DNA from: Vibrio chagasii
Lineage (GTDB): Bacteria; Pseudomonadota; Gammaproteobacteria; Enterobacterales; Vibrionaceae
DNA length: 64,000 bases
Assembly (NCBI RefSeq): GCF_024347355.1
Contig: NZ_AP025465.1
Coordinates: 2,480,001 to 2,544,000, forward strand
Direction: 5' to 3'
Positions 56,111 through 64,000 of the stretch are shown here, in pieces; the stretch's first letter is position 1; each line of letters opens with the position of its first letter. The position numbers and the translations under genes are program-made. Under the pieces are notes generated by a model that was not told the DNA's origin, searched no databases, and worked only from the letters and a program-made list of their open reading frames with translations.

Positions 56111-57612
56111 CTGTCTCTTGATCACAAGTCTGGTTAATCAAGAGACTTGGCGAGTTCATACCCTTCAAGGATGGTTTGTAACCTAAGCCATCCTTGCCAT
56201 AACGTCTTTATAGAAGCGCGACCTGTTCGCTTGGTATTCTTCCAACCACCTAACCGAGCAATACCGTTGTAAGCCCATGATATATTAGGCGCTTCTTTCG
56301 GTAGTTTTTTGCTCTCCAACTTGAGCCACATTAACTTCCACGCTTTGCCTTTTAATATCTGCTCACAACTGCTCTTAGATAACTCGTCTGATTCATTCAT
56401 AAACCTCAACTGGAGTAACCGAGTCGCGATAAAAGCCAAAACGACGCTGAGCCTTTCTAAGTTATCCTTACTTTGCATTCTCAGTTGCTCAACTTCAGTC
56501 CCTTCACTTTTCCAGACTTTATGAAAATCTTCTATCAGCCAGCGCCGCTCATAATAACTGACGATTTTGAGTGCCTCTTCCTTGCTCGTTATCGGCTCTG
56601 AAGTCAGTAAGTGCCATGCGAGCTTATTACCACTCTCTCCTTGTTCTATACATCCCACGTAGTAAAGCGGAATGTTATCGAACTCTTTCTTGTTAGCAGG
56701 AGACTTGAGTGTCACGGGGGCATATTTGATATCTAAATGAGCCTTGCGAGCTTTACGACCGCCTTTTTGCGGTATTTCGAGCACTTTCTCTCCGGCTGAT
56801 AACAGGGTAGAAGCATAGCTATAAAGACGATTATCGTGCTCTTCAATACAGCGGCTTTGCATTGAGCGAACGAGGAACCTTTGTTGTTGCTCTCGCTTGT
56901 AAGTGAGGTATTCAAATAGGTCGGCTTCTCTATCGCACACAGAAATGACATCCGAAATTTTATCGCCAAGTCGCTCAGCGACATGGCGAGAGGCTTGTTC
57001 CCACTTATAACTTTCTTTCTCTTTGTATGGTCGAGTCGCATGCTGGTGCCTTTGACCTCGCTTTTCTATATCACGAGTCCAGCGCTGTTGTTCAATTAAA
57101 CCAATAACAGATTGAGTGTCGGGAGCAAAAAGTAAGGTTGAGTGTACAAACATGGCGCGATGTCGATTGCCTTGATTAGAGTGCCCGAGTTCATCTCGAA
57201 TGCTGCGATGGGAGTAACTGAGAGAAGTGGTGTCTTCTAAGGCAAGAAGTGTTTGTTGCTCTAATGCTTCTTGTGCGGTGACATAAAAACCCGCTTCTGC
57301 GATATCTTCTGCTTTGATTTGCTCATTACGGATGAAGCGATAAGCCCCTTCCATTTCAGCAGGGGATATAATGAGTTTCGAGACGGGTACGCCAGGCTGC
57401 TCGGCCAGTGAGGCTGCGAGAGCAACGAGTCTTTGAGTGCGTCTAGGGTCATTAAGGTGGGCTTGACCGAACTGTTTTTGTGCCCAAAGGGTTGGCTCTA
57501 TATAGGTCATGATAATCATCCTTGTCATTGCTTAGATGATCAGATCATGAAACCTAAAAATAGTTCAAAAAAATCCCCAAGCGTGGCTTAGGGATTTGTG
57601 TATAAGAGACAG
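56111..57612 (-). mobile_element. IS4-family element, IS50 (Tn5-like) group
   Basis: The element is 1502 bases, with one transposase. Left end CTGTCTCTTGATCACAAGT (56111-56129) is a close match to the IS50 inside end (CTGTCTCTTGATCAGATCT). The right end, read inward on the minus strand, is CTGTCTCTTATACACAAAT (57612-57594), close to the Tn5 outside end (CTGACTCTTATACACAAGT). The direct repeat CCCTTATGGG flanks it (56101-56110 and 57613-57622). IS50 makes 9-base duplications, and the tenth base may be chance because the target is palindromic. The element sits in the loop of the nagE terminator. Confidence 0.95.
56134..57510 (-). CDS. IS50-type transposase
   Basis: This is a 458-residue DDE transposase of the Tn5/IS50 type (Tn5 has 476). 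The catalytic Asp residues are in LALEDTTSLSYSHRS near residue 94 and VISVCDREADLFEY near residue 188. The Glu is in the YREK-like motif YERRWLIEDFHKVWKSEG near residue 325. The N-terminus has the DPRRTQRLV helix that binds end DNA. The frame opens earlier (ATG 57528), but ATG 57510 has AAGGA at good spacing. No damage is seen, so it may be active. Confidence 0.96.
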   Translation of the reverse strand: MTYIEPTLWAQKQFGQAHLNDPRRTQRLVALAASLAEQPGVPVSKLIISPAEMEGAYRFIRNEQIKAEDIAEAGFYVTAQEALEQQTLLALEDTTSLSYSHRSIRDELGHSNQGNRHRAMFVHSTLLFAPDTQSVIGLIEQQRWTRDIEKRGQRHQHATRPYKEKESYKWEQASRHVAERLGDKISDVISVCDREADLFEYLTYKREQQQRFLVRSMQSRCIEEHDNRLYSYASTLLSAGEKVLEIPQKGGRKARKAHLDIKYAPVTLKSPANKKEFDNIPLYYVGCIEQGESGNKLAWHLLTSEPITSKEEALKIVSYYERRWLIEDFHKVWKSEGTEVEQLRMQSKDNLERLSVVLAFIATRLLQLRFMNESDELSKSSCEQILKGKAWKLMWLKLESKKLPKEAPNISWAYNGIARLGGWKNTKRTGRASIKTLWQGWLRLQTILEGYELAKSLD

Positions 57613-57630
57613 CCCTTATGGGAGGCTTTC
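57613..57630 (-). other. Right half of the nagE terminator, split by the IS
   Basis: Minus-strand GAAAGCCTCCC and the continuation GGGAGGCTTTTTTG on the far side of the IS (56110 to 56092) originally formed one hairpin with a six-T tail. The IS separates the halves, so the nagE transcript has lost its terminator. Confidence 0.85.
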
Positions 57631-57683
57631 AATTTGACACTTACTTGAGAGTATTTATTGCTGCTCAGTTAAGTACTTCCTTA

Positions 57684-59240
57684 CTATGGAAGTTTTACAT
57701 CAGATAGGTCTTCACCTGCACCGATAGCTTTCATTTCGCCAGCTACGATTTCAGCAAGAGGGCCTAGGATAACTTGTAGGTTGTTTTCACCTAGCTTAAC
57801 AACACCTTTAGCACCTAGTTTCTTAAGAACTGCTTCGTCAGCAACAGAGCGGTCTTTAAGAGTTAGACGTAGACGTGTGATACAAGCGTCGATTGAAGTT
57901 AGGTTCTCGTGACCACCTAGAGCTTTCAGGTATTGACGTGCAAGGTCGCCTTTTGGAGCCTCGCCAGCTGGAGTCGCTGCAGCTTCATCATCTTCACGAC
58001 CAGGCGATTTCAGGTTGAAAGCGCGGATTGCGAAAGAGAAAGTGAAGAAGTATAGAGCACCGAAACCAAGGCCGATTGCTAGAAGTACTAGAGGTTTAGT
58101 TGCTAGACCCCAGTTCAATACGAAGTCGATAAGACCAGCAGAGAAACCGAAACCGTGCAGAGTACCAAACATGTTAGCAACAACTAGAGACAGACCAGTG
58201 AACACAGCGTGCATTGCGTATAGAGCAGGAGCTAGGAATACGAACATGAATTCTAGCGGCTCTGTGATACCTGTTAGGAATGAACAGAATGCTACTGAGA
58301 ATAGTGCACCACCAACTTGGCTACGTTTTTCAGCAGGAGCTGCTAGGTACATTGCAAGTGCAGCACCTGGTAGACCGAACATCATCACTGGGAAGAAACC
58401 GTTCATGAATACGCCAGCGCCTTTATCGCCACCGAAGAAACGGTGTAGGTCGCCTGATTTAACAGTGTCAGTTACTTCTTTAACAACAGTAGTGATTTCT
58501 GGAGTTACAGAGTTAGCGAATGTAAATGTATGCTCTTGGCCAACAACTAGAGTTTTAGCTAGTGATGGGTCAACACAAAGTTGAGTGATGTTAGCGAATG
58601 CGCCTTGACCAGCAACGATGATTTCTTGACATGTACCCATACCGAACCAGAAGTATGAGTTCAATACGTGGTGTAGACCTACAGGGATAAGTGCACGGTT
58701 AAGAGTACCGTAAACGAATTGACCGATAGCGCCAGACGTTGATACTGCGTGAGCCAGTGCGTCTAGACCAGATTGAACACCAGGCCAAACCACACCAGAC
58801 ACAGCACCTGCAACAAGTGCAAATAGACCAGCCATGATTGGTACTAAACGTTTACCAGCGAAGAATGCCAGCCACTCAGGAAGGCGTGTAGCATGGAAAG
58901 CGTTGTAAGAGTGACCTGCGATGATACCTGCGAAGATACCGCCGAAGAAAGACATGTTAACGTCAGCGTTAATTGTTGTTGCTGTCGCCGTTAGAACGAA
59001 GTAAGCAACTGCACCAGCAAGACCTGCTGCGCCGTTACCGTCTTTAGAAAGACCAATAGCGATACCTAGACCAAATAGCAATGGTAGGTTACTGAAGATA
59101 GCACCACCGGCTTGCGCCATAAATGGAATATCAAGTAGATCGCCTTGACCTAAACGTAATAGAAGCGCCGCAATCGGAAGCGTTGCGATAGGTAGCATTA
59201 ACGCCTTACCTAGCTTCTGTGCATATCCTAGAATATTCAC
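57684..59240 (-). CDS. nagE: PTS GlcNAc-specific enzyme IIBC
   Basis: NagE imports and phosphorylates N-acetylglucosamine. The 518 residues hold the EIIC membrane domain (about 1-390, starting NILGYAQKLGKALMLPIATL, with GGIFAGIIAGHSYNA and ITEPLEFMFVFLAPALYAMH). A linker and the EIIB domain (about 430-510) follow, whose phosphorylated Cys is in SIDACITRLRL near residue 460. There is no fused EIIA, unlike E. coli NagE, so phosphate must come from a separate EIIA such as Crr. It is divergent from nagAC across a region with a NagC-like and a CRP-like site. Confidence 0.95.
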   Translation of the reverse strand: MNILGYAQKLGKALMLPIATLPIAALLLRLGQGDLLDIPFMAQAGGAIFSNLPLLFGLGIAIGLSKDGNGAAGLAGAVAYFVLTATATTINADVNMSFFGGIFAGIIAGHSYNAFHATRLPEWLAFFAGKRLVPIMAGLFALVAGAVSGVVWPGVQSGLDALAHAVSTSGAIGQFVYGTLNRALIPVGLHHVLNSYFWFGMGTCQEIIVAGQGAFANITQLCVDPSLAKTLVVGQEHTFTFANSVTPEITTVVKEVTDTVKSGDLHRFFGGDKGAGVFMNGFFPVMMFGLPGAALAMYLAAPAEKRSQVGGALFSVAFCSFLTGITEPLEFMFVFLAPALYAMHAVFTGLSLVVANMFGTLHGFGFSAGLIDFVLNWGLATKPLVLLAIGLGFGALYFFTFSFAIRAFNLKSPGREDDEAAATPAGEAPKGDLARQYLKALGGHENLTSIDACITRLRLTLKDRSVADEAVLKKLGAKGVVKLGENNLQVILGPLAEIVAGEMKAIGAGEDLSDVKLP

Positions 59241-59326
59241 CAGTTGTTTCCCCCTATAGGATTTTTTAGAATTCGTTTGAGAAACTTATTTTAGTCGCTC
59301 AATTTAGTCCTACTCAGTGTATTCAA

Positions 59327-59348
59327 TTAATTTTGCTCCGCAAATTAA
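59327..59348. promoter_or_regulatory. NagC-like operator
   Basis: TTAATTTTGC and GCAAATTAA make a near-perfect palindrome around TCC. It has the AT-rich flanks and the central GC pair typical of NagC/Mlc operators. The NagC gene lies downstream at 60854. Confidence 0.55.
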
Positions 59349-59360
59349 AACCTTATCATT

Positions 59361-59376
59361 TGTGATCGTAATCACC
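59361..59376. promoter_or_regulatory. CRP-like site
   Basis: TGTGATCGTAATCACC matches TGTGAN6TCACA in nine of ten conserved positions. It lies 12 bases from the NagC-like operator, the same arrangement of NagC and CRP as between nagE and nagB in E. coli. Confidence 0.65.
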
Positions 59377-59714
59377 AGTTTTCACCAAATCCAGAGGTTT
59401 TTGCTAGCGAGATCATAAAACTTATTTTATCATTCAAAAAAATGAACATTTATAGATAAAATCCAAATATAACTAATGGGTCAAAAGTGAGTTATTTTCG
59501 GCATTAAAAGCTAGCTAACTTACTGATATTTTAACCCAAACTCATAAAAACAATGAATTGTTCACATGTTTTTCAAACACTTAAAATCGCTTCCCACTTT
59601 GAAGCCGTTTGCCCATAAAAGTTAAATCGTTACGTAAATGATGTTCGCAAACTAAGTCAACATTTAGGTAACGAACGAATTTAAAAGATCTGACGATATA
59701 AGGATTAGCTGACT

Positions 59715-60851
59715 ATGTACGCGCTAAGTAACTGTAAAATTTACACTGGTAGTGATGTTCTAACCGATCATGCTGTAGTAATCGAAAACGAACTGATCAA
59801 AAAAGTCTGCCCTATCTCTGAATTACCAGAAGGTATCGAGGTTCGTGACCTAGACGGTGCAAACCTAAGCCCGGGTTTCATTGACCTACAACTGAATGGT
59901 TGTGGTGGCGTGATGCTGAACGATGAAATCACTGCAGAAACAATGCAGATCATGCACAAAGCAAACCTAAAATCAGGCTGTACTAGCTTCTTGCCTACTC
60001 TGATTACTTCTTCAGATGAAGACATGCGTGCAGTTATCACAGCAGCTCGTGAATACCATAACCAATACCAGAACCAATCTTTAGGTCTTCACCTTGAAGG
60101 TCCATACCTAAACGTTGCAAAAAAAGGCATTCACAGCGTTGATCATATTCGTAAGTCTGACAGCGAGATGATTGAGCTTATCTGTGAGAACAGCGACCTT
60201 GTTGCGAAAGTAACACTGGCTCCTGAGCTGAACGACCCAGAGCATATCGAGCGTCTGCACAAAGCTGGTGTTGTTGTTTCTATCGGTCACACCAACGCAA
60301 CTTATGCAGAAGCACGCCAAGGTTTCGAATCTGGTATCACATTCGCAACGCACCTATTCAATGCAATGACACCTATGGTTGGTCGTGAACCTGGTGTGGT
60401 TGGCGCTATCTACGATACACCGGAGGTGTACGCCGGCATCATCGCCGACGGTTTCCACGTTGATTACGCAAACATCAGAATTGCGCATAAAGTCAAGGGA
60501 GAAAAGTTAGTATTAGTGACGGATGCCACAGCTCCTGCAGGTGCTGACATGGAATACTTTATTTTTGTCGGTAAGAAAGTATATTACCGAGATGGTAAGT
60601 GTGTTGATGAAAACGGCACACTGGGCGGCTCAGCTCTGACTATGATTGAAGCAGTTCAGAACACAGTTGAGCACGCTGGTATCGCTTTAGACGAAGCTCT
60701 TCGCATGGCTACACTATACCCAGCTACAGCTATCGGTGTAGAAAGCAAGCTAGGTCGAATCAAGAAAGGCATGGTTGCAAACCTAGCTGTATTTGACCGA
60801 GACTTTAACGTTAAAGCGACTGTTGTTAATGGACAATACGAGCACAATTAA
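59715..60851 (+). CDS. nagA: N-acetylglucosamine-6-phosphate deacetylase
   Basis: NagA converts GlcNAc-6-P to glucosamine-6-P and acetate. The 378 residues match E. coli (382). Metal and substrate ligands are in [16 protein letters not shown] near residue 127 (Glu), [11 protein letters not shown] near 195, [11 protein letters not shown] near 214 and the catalytic Asp in [16 protein letters not shown] near 271. It starts the nagAC operon. The next start is two bases after its stop. No nagB is seen in the window. Confidence 0.97.
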   Translation: MYALSNCKIYTGSDVLTDHAVVIENELIKKVCPISELPEGIEVRDLDGANLSPGFIDLQLNGCGGVMLNDEITAETMQIMHKANLKSGCTSFLPTLITSSDEDMRAVITAAREYHNQYQNQSLGLHLEGPYLNVAKKGIHSVDHIRKSDSEMIELICENSDLVAKVTLAPELNDPEHIERLHKAGVVVSIGHTNATYAEARQGFESGITFATHLFNAMTPMVGREPGVVGAIYDTPEVYAGIIADGFHVDYANIRIAHKVKGEKLVLVTDATAPAGADMEYFIFVGKKVYYRDGKCVDENGTLGGSALTMIEAVQNTVEHAGIALDEALRMATLYPATAIGVESKLGRIKKGMVANLAVFDRDFNVKATVVNGQYEHN

Positions 60852-60853
60852 GT

Positions 60854-62068
60854 ATGAATGGCGGACAAATAGGTAACGTAGACTTAGTTAAACAACTAAA
60901 CAGTGCGGCGGTATACCGACTGATAGACCAACAAGGGCCTATCAGTCGTATACAAGTGGCTGATGTAAGCCAACTCGCACCGGCAAGTGTTACAAAAATT
61001 ACCCGCCAACTATTAGAGCGCGGCCTAATTAAAGAGGTCGCACAGCAAGCGTCTACTGGCGGTAGACGCGCTATCTCTCTAACCACAGAAGTAGAGCCTT
61101 TTCACTCTATCGCTGTGCGCTTAGGGCGAGACTACATTCAAGTTAGCCTTCACGACCTTGGTGGCCGTGAATTGGCTTTCCAACAGCAAGACCTTAACTA
61201 TTCAGATCAGTCAGACCTTACTCAAGGCTTGGTCAATACGCTTAAGACCTTCATCGCTGAACACCAGCCGAAAATCGATCAGCTGATTGCGATTGGCGTG
61301 ACCCTTCCAGGCTTAGTGAACCCGACGACGGGTGTCGTTGAGTACATGCCAAATACAGACATCGATAATCTTGCATTAAGCGACATTATTCGCGACACAT
61401 TCCATGTCGCTTGTTTTGTTGGTAACGATGTTCGCGGAATGGCACTAGCTGAACACTACTTTGGCGCGAGCCAAGACAGCCAAGACTCTATCTTAGTGAG
61501 TGTTCACCGCGGTACTGGTGCAGGTATTATCGTTAACGGTCAGGTTTTCTTAGGTCATAACCGTAACGTCGGTGAAATCGGTCATATCCAAATCGATCCA
61601 CTTGGTGAACAGTGCCAATGTGGTAACTTTGGTTGTCTTGAAACGGTAGCGGCAAACCCTGCAATCGTTGAGCGCGTGCAAAAACTGATTAAACAAGGCT
61701 ATGAGTCTTCTTTAACCGAGCTTGAGCGTATTACTATTCAAGACGTTTGCGACCACGCAATGAATGGCGACGAATTAGCTAAGCAGAGCTTGGTTCGAGT
61801 AGGAAACCAGTTAGGTAAAGCGATCGCGATGACGATCAACCTATTTAACCCTCAAAAAGTGATCATCGCTGGTGATATTACTAAGGCACAAGAGATTGTT
61901 TTCCCTGCAATTAAGCGCAATGTAGAGAATCAGTCGCTAACGACTTTCCATAGCGGCCTGCCTATTGTAGCATCACAGATCGATAAACATCCTACGATGG
62001 GAGCTTTTGCTATGATCAAGCGCGCCATGCTCAATGGTGTGTTACTGCAGAAGCTACTTGAAGATTAA
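60854..62068 (+). CDS. nagC: ROK-family repressor NagC
   Basis: NagC represses nag genes and is induced by GlcNAc-6-P. The 404 residues have an N-terminal winged helix (VYRLIDQQGPISRIQVADVS, then PASVTKITRQLLERGLIKEV). The ROK sugar-kinase-like domain contains GEIGHIQIDPLGEQCQCGNF near residue 240 with the Cys and His zinc ligands (CQCGNFGC). It probably acts on the palindrome at 59327. It overlaps nagA closely (two-base spacing), so it is co-transcribed. Confidence 0.96.
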   Translation: MNGGQIGNVDLVKQLNSAAVYRLIDQQGPISRIQVADVSQLAPASVTKITRQLLERGLIKEVAQQASTGGRRAISLTTEVEPFHSIAVRLGRDYIQVSLHDLGGRELAFQQQDLNYSDQSDLTQGLVNTLKTFIAEHQPKIDQLIAIGVTLPGLVNPTTGVVEYMPNTDIDNLALSDIIRDTFHVACFVGNDVRGMALAEHYFGASQDSQDSILVSVHRGTGAGIIVNGQVFLGHNRNVGEIGHIQIDPLGEQCQCGNFGCLETVAANPAIVERVQKLIKQGYESSLTELERITIQDVCDHAMNGDELAKQSLVRVGNQLGKAIAMTINLFNPQKVIIAGDITKAQEIVFPAIKRNVENQSLTTFHSGLPIVASQIDKHPTMGAFAMIKRAMLNGVLLQKLLED

Positions 62069-62093
62069 AGAACAATAATTCTGATTTTCCGCG

Positions 62094-62128
62094 GGCCGTG
62101 TTTGTATAAACACGGCCCGTTTTTTTAA
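62094..62128 (+). terminator. nagC terminator
   Basis: CGGGCCGTGTTT pairs with AAACACGGCCCG and is followed by seven T's. Confidence 0.94.
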
Positions 62129-62152
62129 GCTAGGGAACTACAACAACAAGTT

Positions 62153-63739
62153 ATGGAACTTATATTAATATCCACTGCGTTTATCGCAGGATTTATTGCT
62201 TTAAAGTGTCACCTTCCCCCATTAGTTGGTTTTTTGGTTGCAGGCTTTGGGCTTTTTGCCTTTGGTTTTGAAACCAATGACACCATCATTACTTTAGCTG
62301 ACCTTGGTGTTACGCTGCTTCTATTTACTATCGGCTTAAAGCTCGACATCAAAACCCTGCTCTCTAAAGAGATCTGGGCTGGCGCGACAATCCACAACCT
62401 TTTGTCCACTCTGTTTTTCGCTGTCGCCCTATTTGGTTTTAAGTTCTTAGGTATTTCATCACTAGCTGCCATGTCGGTAGAACAGATCGTTCTGCTCGGT
62501 TTTGCTCTTTCATTCTCTAGTACGGTATTTGCGGTTAAGACTCTGCAAGAGAAAGGTGAAATGAATGCGACTTACGGAACGTTGGCGATTGGTATCTTGG
62601 TCATGCAGGATATCTTCGCGGTAGTATTCCTAACGGCTTCTACGGGTAAAATACCTGAGTGGTATGCGATTGCTCTGTTTGCCCTCCCCTTGTTACGTCC
62701 ACTTTTCTACAAAGTGCTCGATTGGGTTGGTCACGGTGAGATGTTGGTTCTATCCGGCATCTTCTTCGCATTAGTCGTCGGTGCTGGTTTATTCCATTTG
62801 GTTGGTGTTAAGCCAGACCTGGGCGCTCTGGTTCTAGGTATGTTACTTGCTGGTCACCGAAAAGCTTCAGAGCTATCAAAATCGCTGTTTAACCTTAAAG
62901 AGCTTTTCCTTGTCTGTTTCTTCTTGAACATTGGTTTGTCAGAGCAACCAACCATTCAAGGCTTTATGCTTGCAATCTTGTTCTTACTGATGCTGCCAGT
63001 GAAAGGTGTTCTCTACTTCTTGGTGCTCAACCGTTTCAAGTTCCGTGTTCGAACGTCTCTACTTGCCTCTTTATCACTGTTTAACTACAGCGAATTTGGC
63101 CTCATCGTTGGTGGCCTCGCCTTCAAAATGGGTTGGATGTCTGGCGATATATTAGTTGCCGTCGCGATTGCGGTTTCACTGTCGTTCTTAATCGCTGCAC
63201 CTTTAAACCGAGCTGGTCACAAGCTTTATCAGCAGTCAGGTAAATGGCTGAAAGAGCATGCGTCAGAAAAGCTTCACCGACGTGATAAGCGAATTGACCC
63301 AGGCCGAGCACAAGTGCTTATTCTTGGTATGGGCCGAATTGGTACTGGTGCTTATGACGAATTACGCTCTCGCTATGGCAAGGTAAGTTTAGGTGTCGAA
63401 GTTCGTGAAGAAGCAGCACACAACCACAGAAGCCACGGTAGAAACGTGATTTCTGGCGACGCGACCGACCCAGACTTCTGGGAGCGCATCTTAGATACTG
63501 CGAATGTAAAGCTGGTTATCTTAGCCATGCCACACCACCAAGGTAACCAGACCGCTTTAGATCAACTAAAGTCACGTAACTTTAAAGGACAGATCGCAGC
63601 TATCGCAGAATACCCTGATCAAGTCGAAACCTTGAAAGAGAATGGTGTTGATGCCGCATTCAATATCTACAGCGAAGCCGGTAGTGGTTTTGCTCGCCAT
63701 GTTTGTGAACAATTAAACCCAAACATCAACAAAATCTAG
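62153..63739 (+). CDS. CPA2-family cation/proton antiporter with TrkA-N domain
   Basis: This is a 528-residue inner-membrane protein of the Kef/YbaL group. Residues 1-370 make about 12 membrane segments, including LGVTLLLFTIGLKLDIKTLL near residue 50, QDIFAVVFL near 168 (ion-binding region), and GVKPDLGALVLGMLLAGH near 218. The TrkA-N domain begins near residue 382 with ARVQ-like AQVLILGMGRIGTGAYDELR, a clean GxGxxG nucleotide loop. It is probably K+ or Na+/H+ exchange gated by nucleotide or redox state, which is inferred from the family. It stands alone after nagC, before asnB. Confidence 0.9.
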   Translation: MELILISTAFIAGFIALKCHLPPLVGFLVAGFGLFAFGFETNDTIITLADLGVTLLLFTIGLKLDIKTLLSKEIWAGATIHNLLSTLFFAVALFGFKFLGISSLAAMSVEQIVLLGFALSFSSTVFAVKTLQEKGEMNATYGTLAIGILVMQDIFAVVFLTASTGKIPEWYAIALFALPLLRPLFYKVLDWVGHGEMLVLSGIFFALVVGAGLFHLVGVKPDLGALVLGMLLAGHRKASELSKSLFNLKELFLVCFFLNIGLSEQPTIQGFMLAILFLLMLPVKGVLYFLVLNRFKFRVRTSLLASLSLFNYSEFGLIVGGLAFKMGWMSGDILVAVAIAVSLSFLIAAPLNRAGHKLYQQSGKWLKEHASEKLHRRDKRIDPGRAQVLILGMGRIGTGAYDELRSRYGKVSLGVEVREEAAHNHRSHGRNVISGDATDPDFWERILDTANVKLVILAMPHHQGNQTALDQLKSRNFKGQIAAIAEYPDQVETLKENGVDAAFNIYSEAGSGFARHVCEQLNPNINKI

Positions 63740-63755
63740 CCTAAATCCCTCTCAG

Positions 63756-63801
63756 AAAAACCTCTCAAGACTGTGAATTTTCGCACTTTTGAGAGGTTTT
63801 T
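63756..63801 (+). terminator. Terminator after the CPA2 antiporter
   Basis: AAAAACCTCTCAA pairs with TTGAGAGGTTTTT, separated by about 20 bases. Confidence 0.88.
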
Positions 63802-63972
63802 GTATAAAAAACCAACCACATTTAGATACCAAACACCAAAACAACAAAATAATTAAATAATTTCTAATATAACACCCTTTATATTATTTTTTTGCTCACA
63901 TCCGGTTGCTTTTTTTAGCCAGAATGGCAAATTGAATACAGTTGATTTAGAAATTATTTAAAAGGAAGTTCT

Positions 63973-64000
63973 ATGTGTTCAGTATTTGGCATTCTCGACA
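63973..64000 (+). CDS. asnB: Asparagine synthase B, start only
   Basis: Only nine codons are visible: MCSVFGILD. The Cys2 after the initiator Met is the glutamine-amidotransferase nucleophile, and E. coli AsnB begins MCSIFGVFD. AAAGGAAG precedes ATG 63973. The rest lies outside the window. Confidence 0.85.

Larger units (their letters stand above)
59241..59714. other. Divergent nagE / nagA control region
   Basis: These 474 bases are AT rich with no gene. They carry a NagC-like palindrome at 59327-59348 and a CRP-like site at 59361-59376. An AT-rich stretch at 59420-59460 contains TTATTTTATCATTC and may hold a second NagC site. An AAGGATTAGC site precedes the nagA start. Confidence 0.6.

Overview
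The window is chromosomal DNA of a marine gammaproteobacterium, almost certainly a Vibrio. Gene neighbourhoods (minCDE next to ycgL, rnd-fadD-slp-tsaB-yoaA, yecM/argS, gltA divergent from sdhCDAB-sucABCD, seqA/ybfF-fldA-fur-glnS, nagE divergent from nagAC) and the protein sequences fit Vibrio chromosome 1. A Splendidus-clade species is my guess and is not proved by the window.

Layout: 1-1690 is decayed accessory DNA on the 3' side of a tRNA-Arg(UCU) gene. It holds the start of a membrane protein, a broken WYL-domain regulator and a short intact AlpA-type regulator. 1733-18433 is core: tRNA-Arg, folD, a CPA1-type antiporter, nupC with a LysR regulator, mltB, ycgL, minCDE, rnd, fadD, a hydrolase, a Slp lipoprotein, tsaB and yoaA. 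18595-24377 holds purU, yecM, argS, a HIT-like protein and a UPF0114-like membrane protein, with palindromic intergenic repeats between them. 24444-27166 is feoABC under a probable Fur box. 27450-27750 holds a candidate structured small RNA and a 14-copy heptamer array. Then come a 1.1 kb-codon propeller-AraC transmembrane regulator and the zinc importer znuA / znuCB with a Zur box between.

34106-45423 is the TCA block: sdhCDAB-sucABCD on the minus strand, with gltA divergent. 45424-46960 is an IS110-family (IS1111-type) element sitting inside a palindromic repeat. 46998-55869 holds a Nif3-like protein, a DUF1853 protein, pgm, seqA, ybfF, a DUF2788 protein, fldA, a DUF4442 protein, fur and glnS. 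56111-57612 is an IS50-type (Tn5-like) IS4-family element inserted in the loop of the nagE terminator. The window closes with nagE, nagA, nagC, a CPA2 antiporter and the first nine codons of asnB.

How the genes work together: electron and carbon flow are concentrated in gltA-sdh-suc, with an ArcA-like site near sdhC. Metal uptake is represented by feoABC plus fur and by znuABC. N-acetylglucosamine use is represented by nagE-nagAC with NagC-like and CRP-like sites. One-carbon and purine links are folD and purU, and PurR-like boxes lie before folD and nupC.

The least explained signals are the four-hairpin candidate RNA at about 27470-27601, the IS1111-type element with its presumed bridge-RNA region inside a REP-like hairpin, the IS50-type element that splits a terminator, and the integration scar beside tRNA-Arg.
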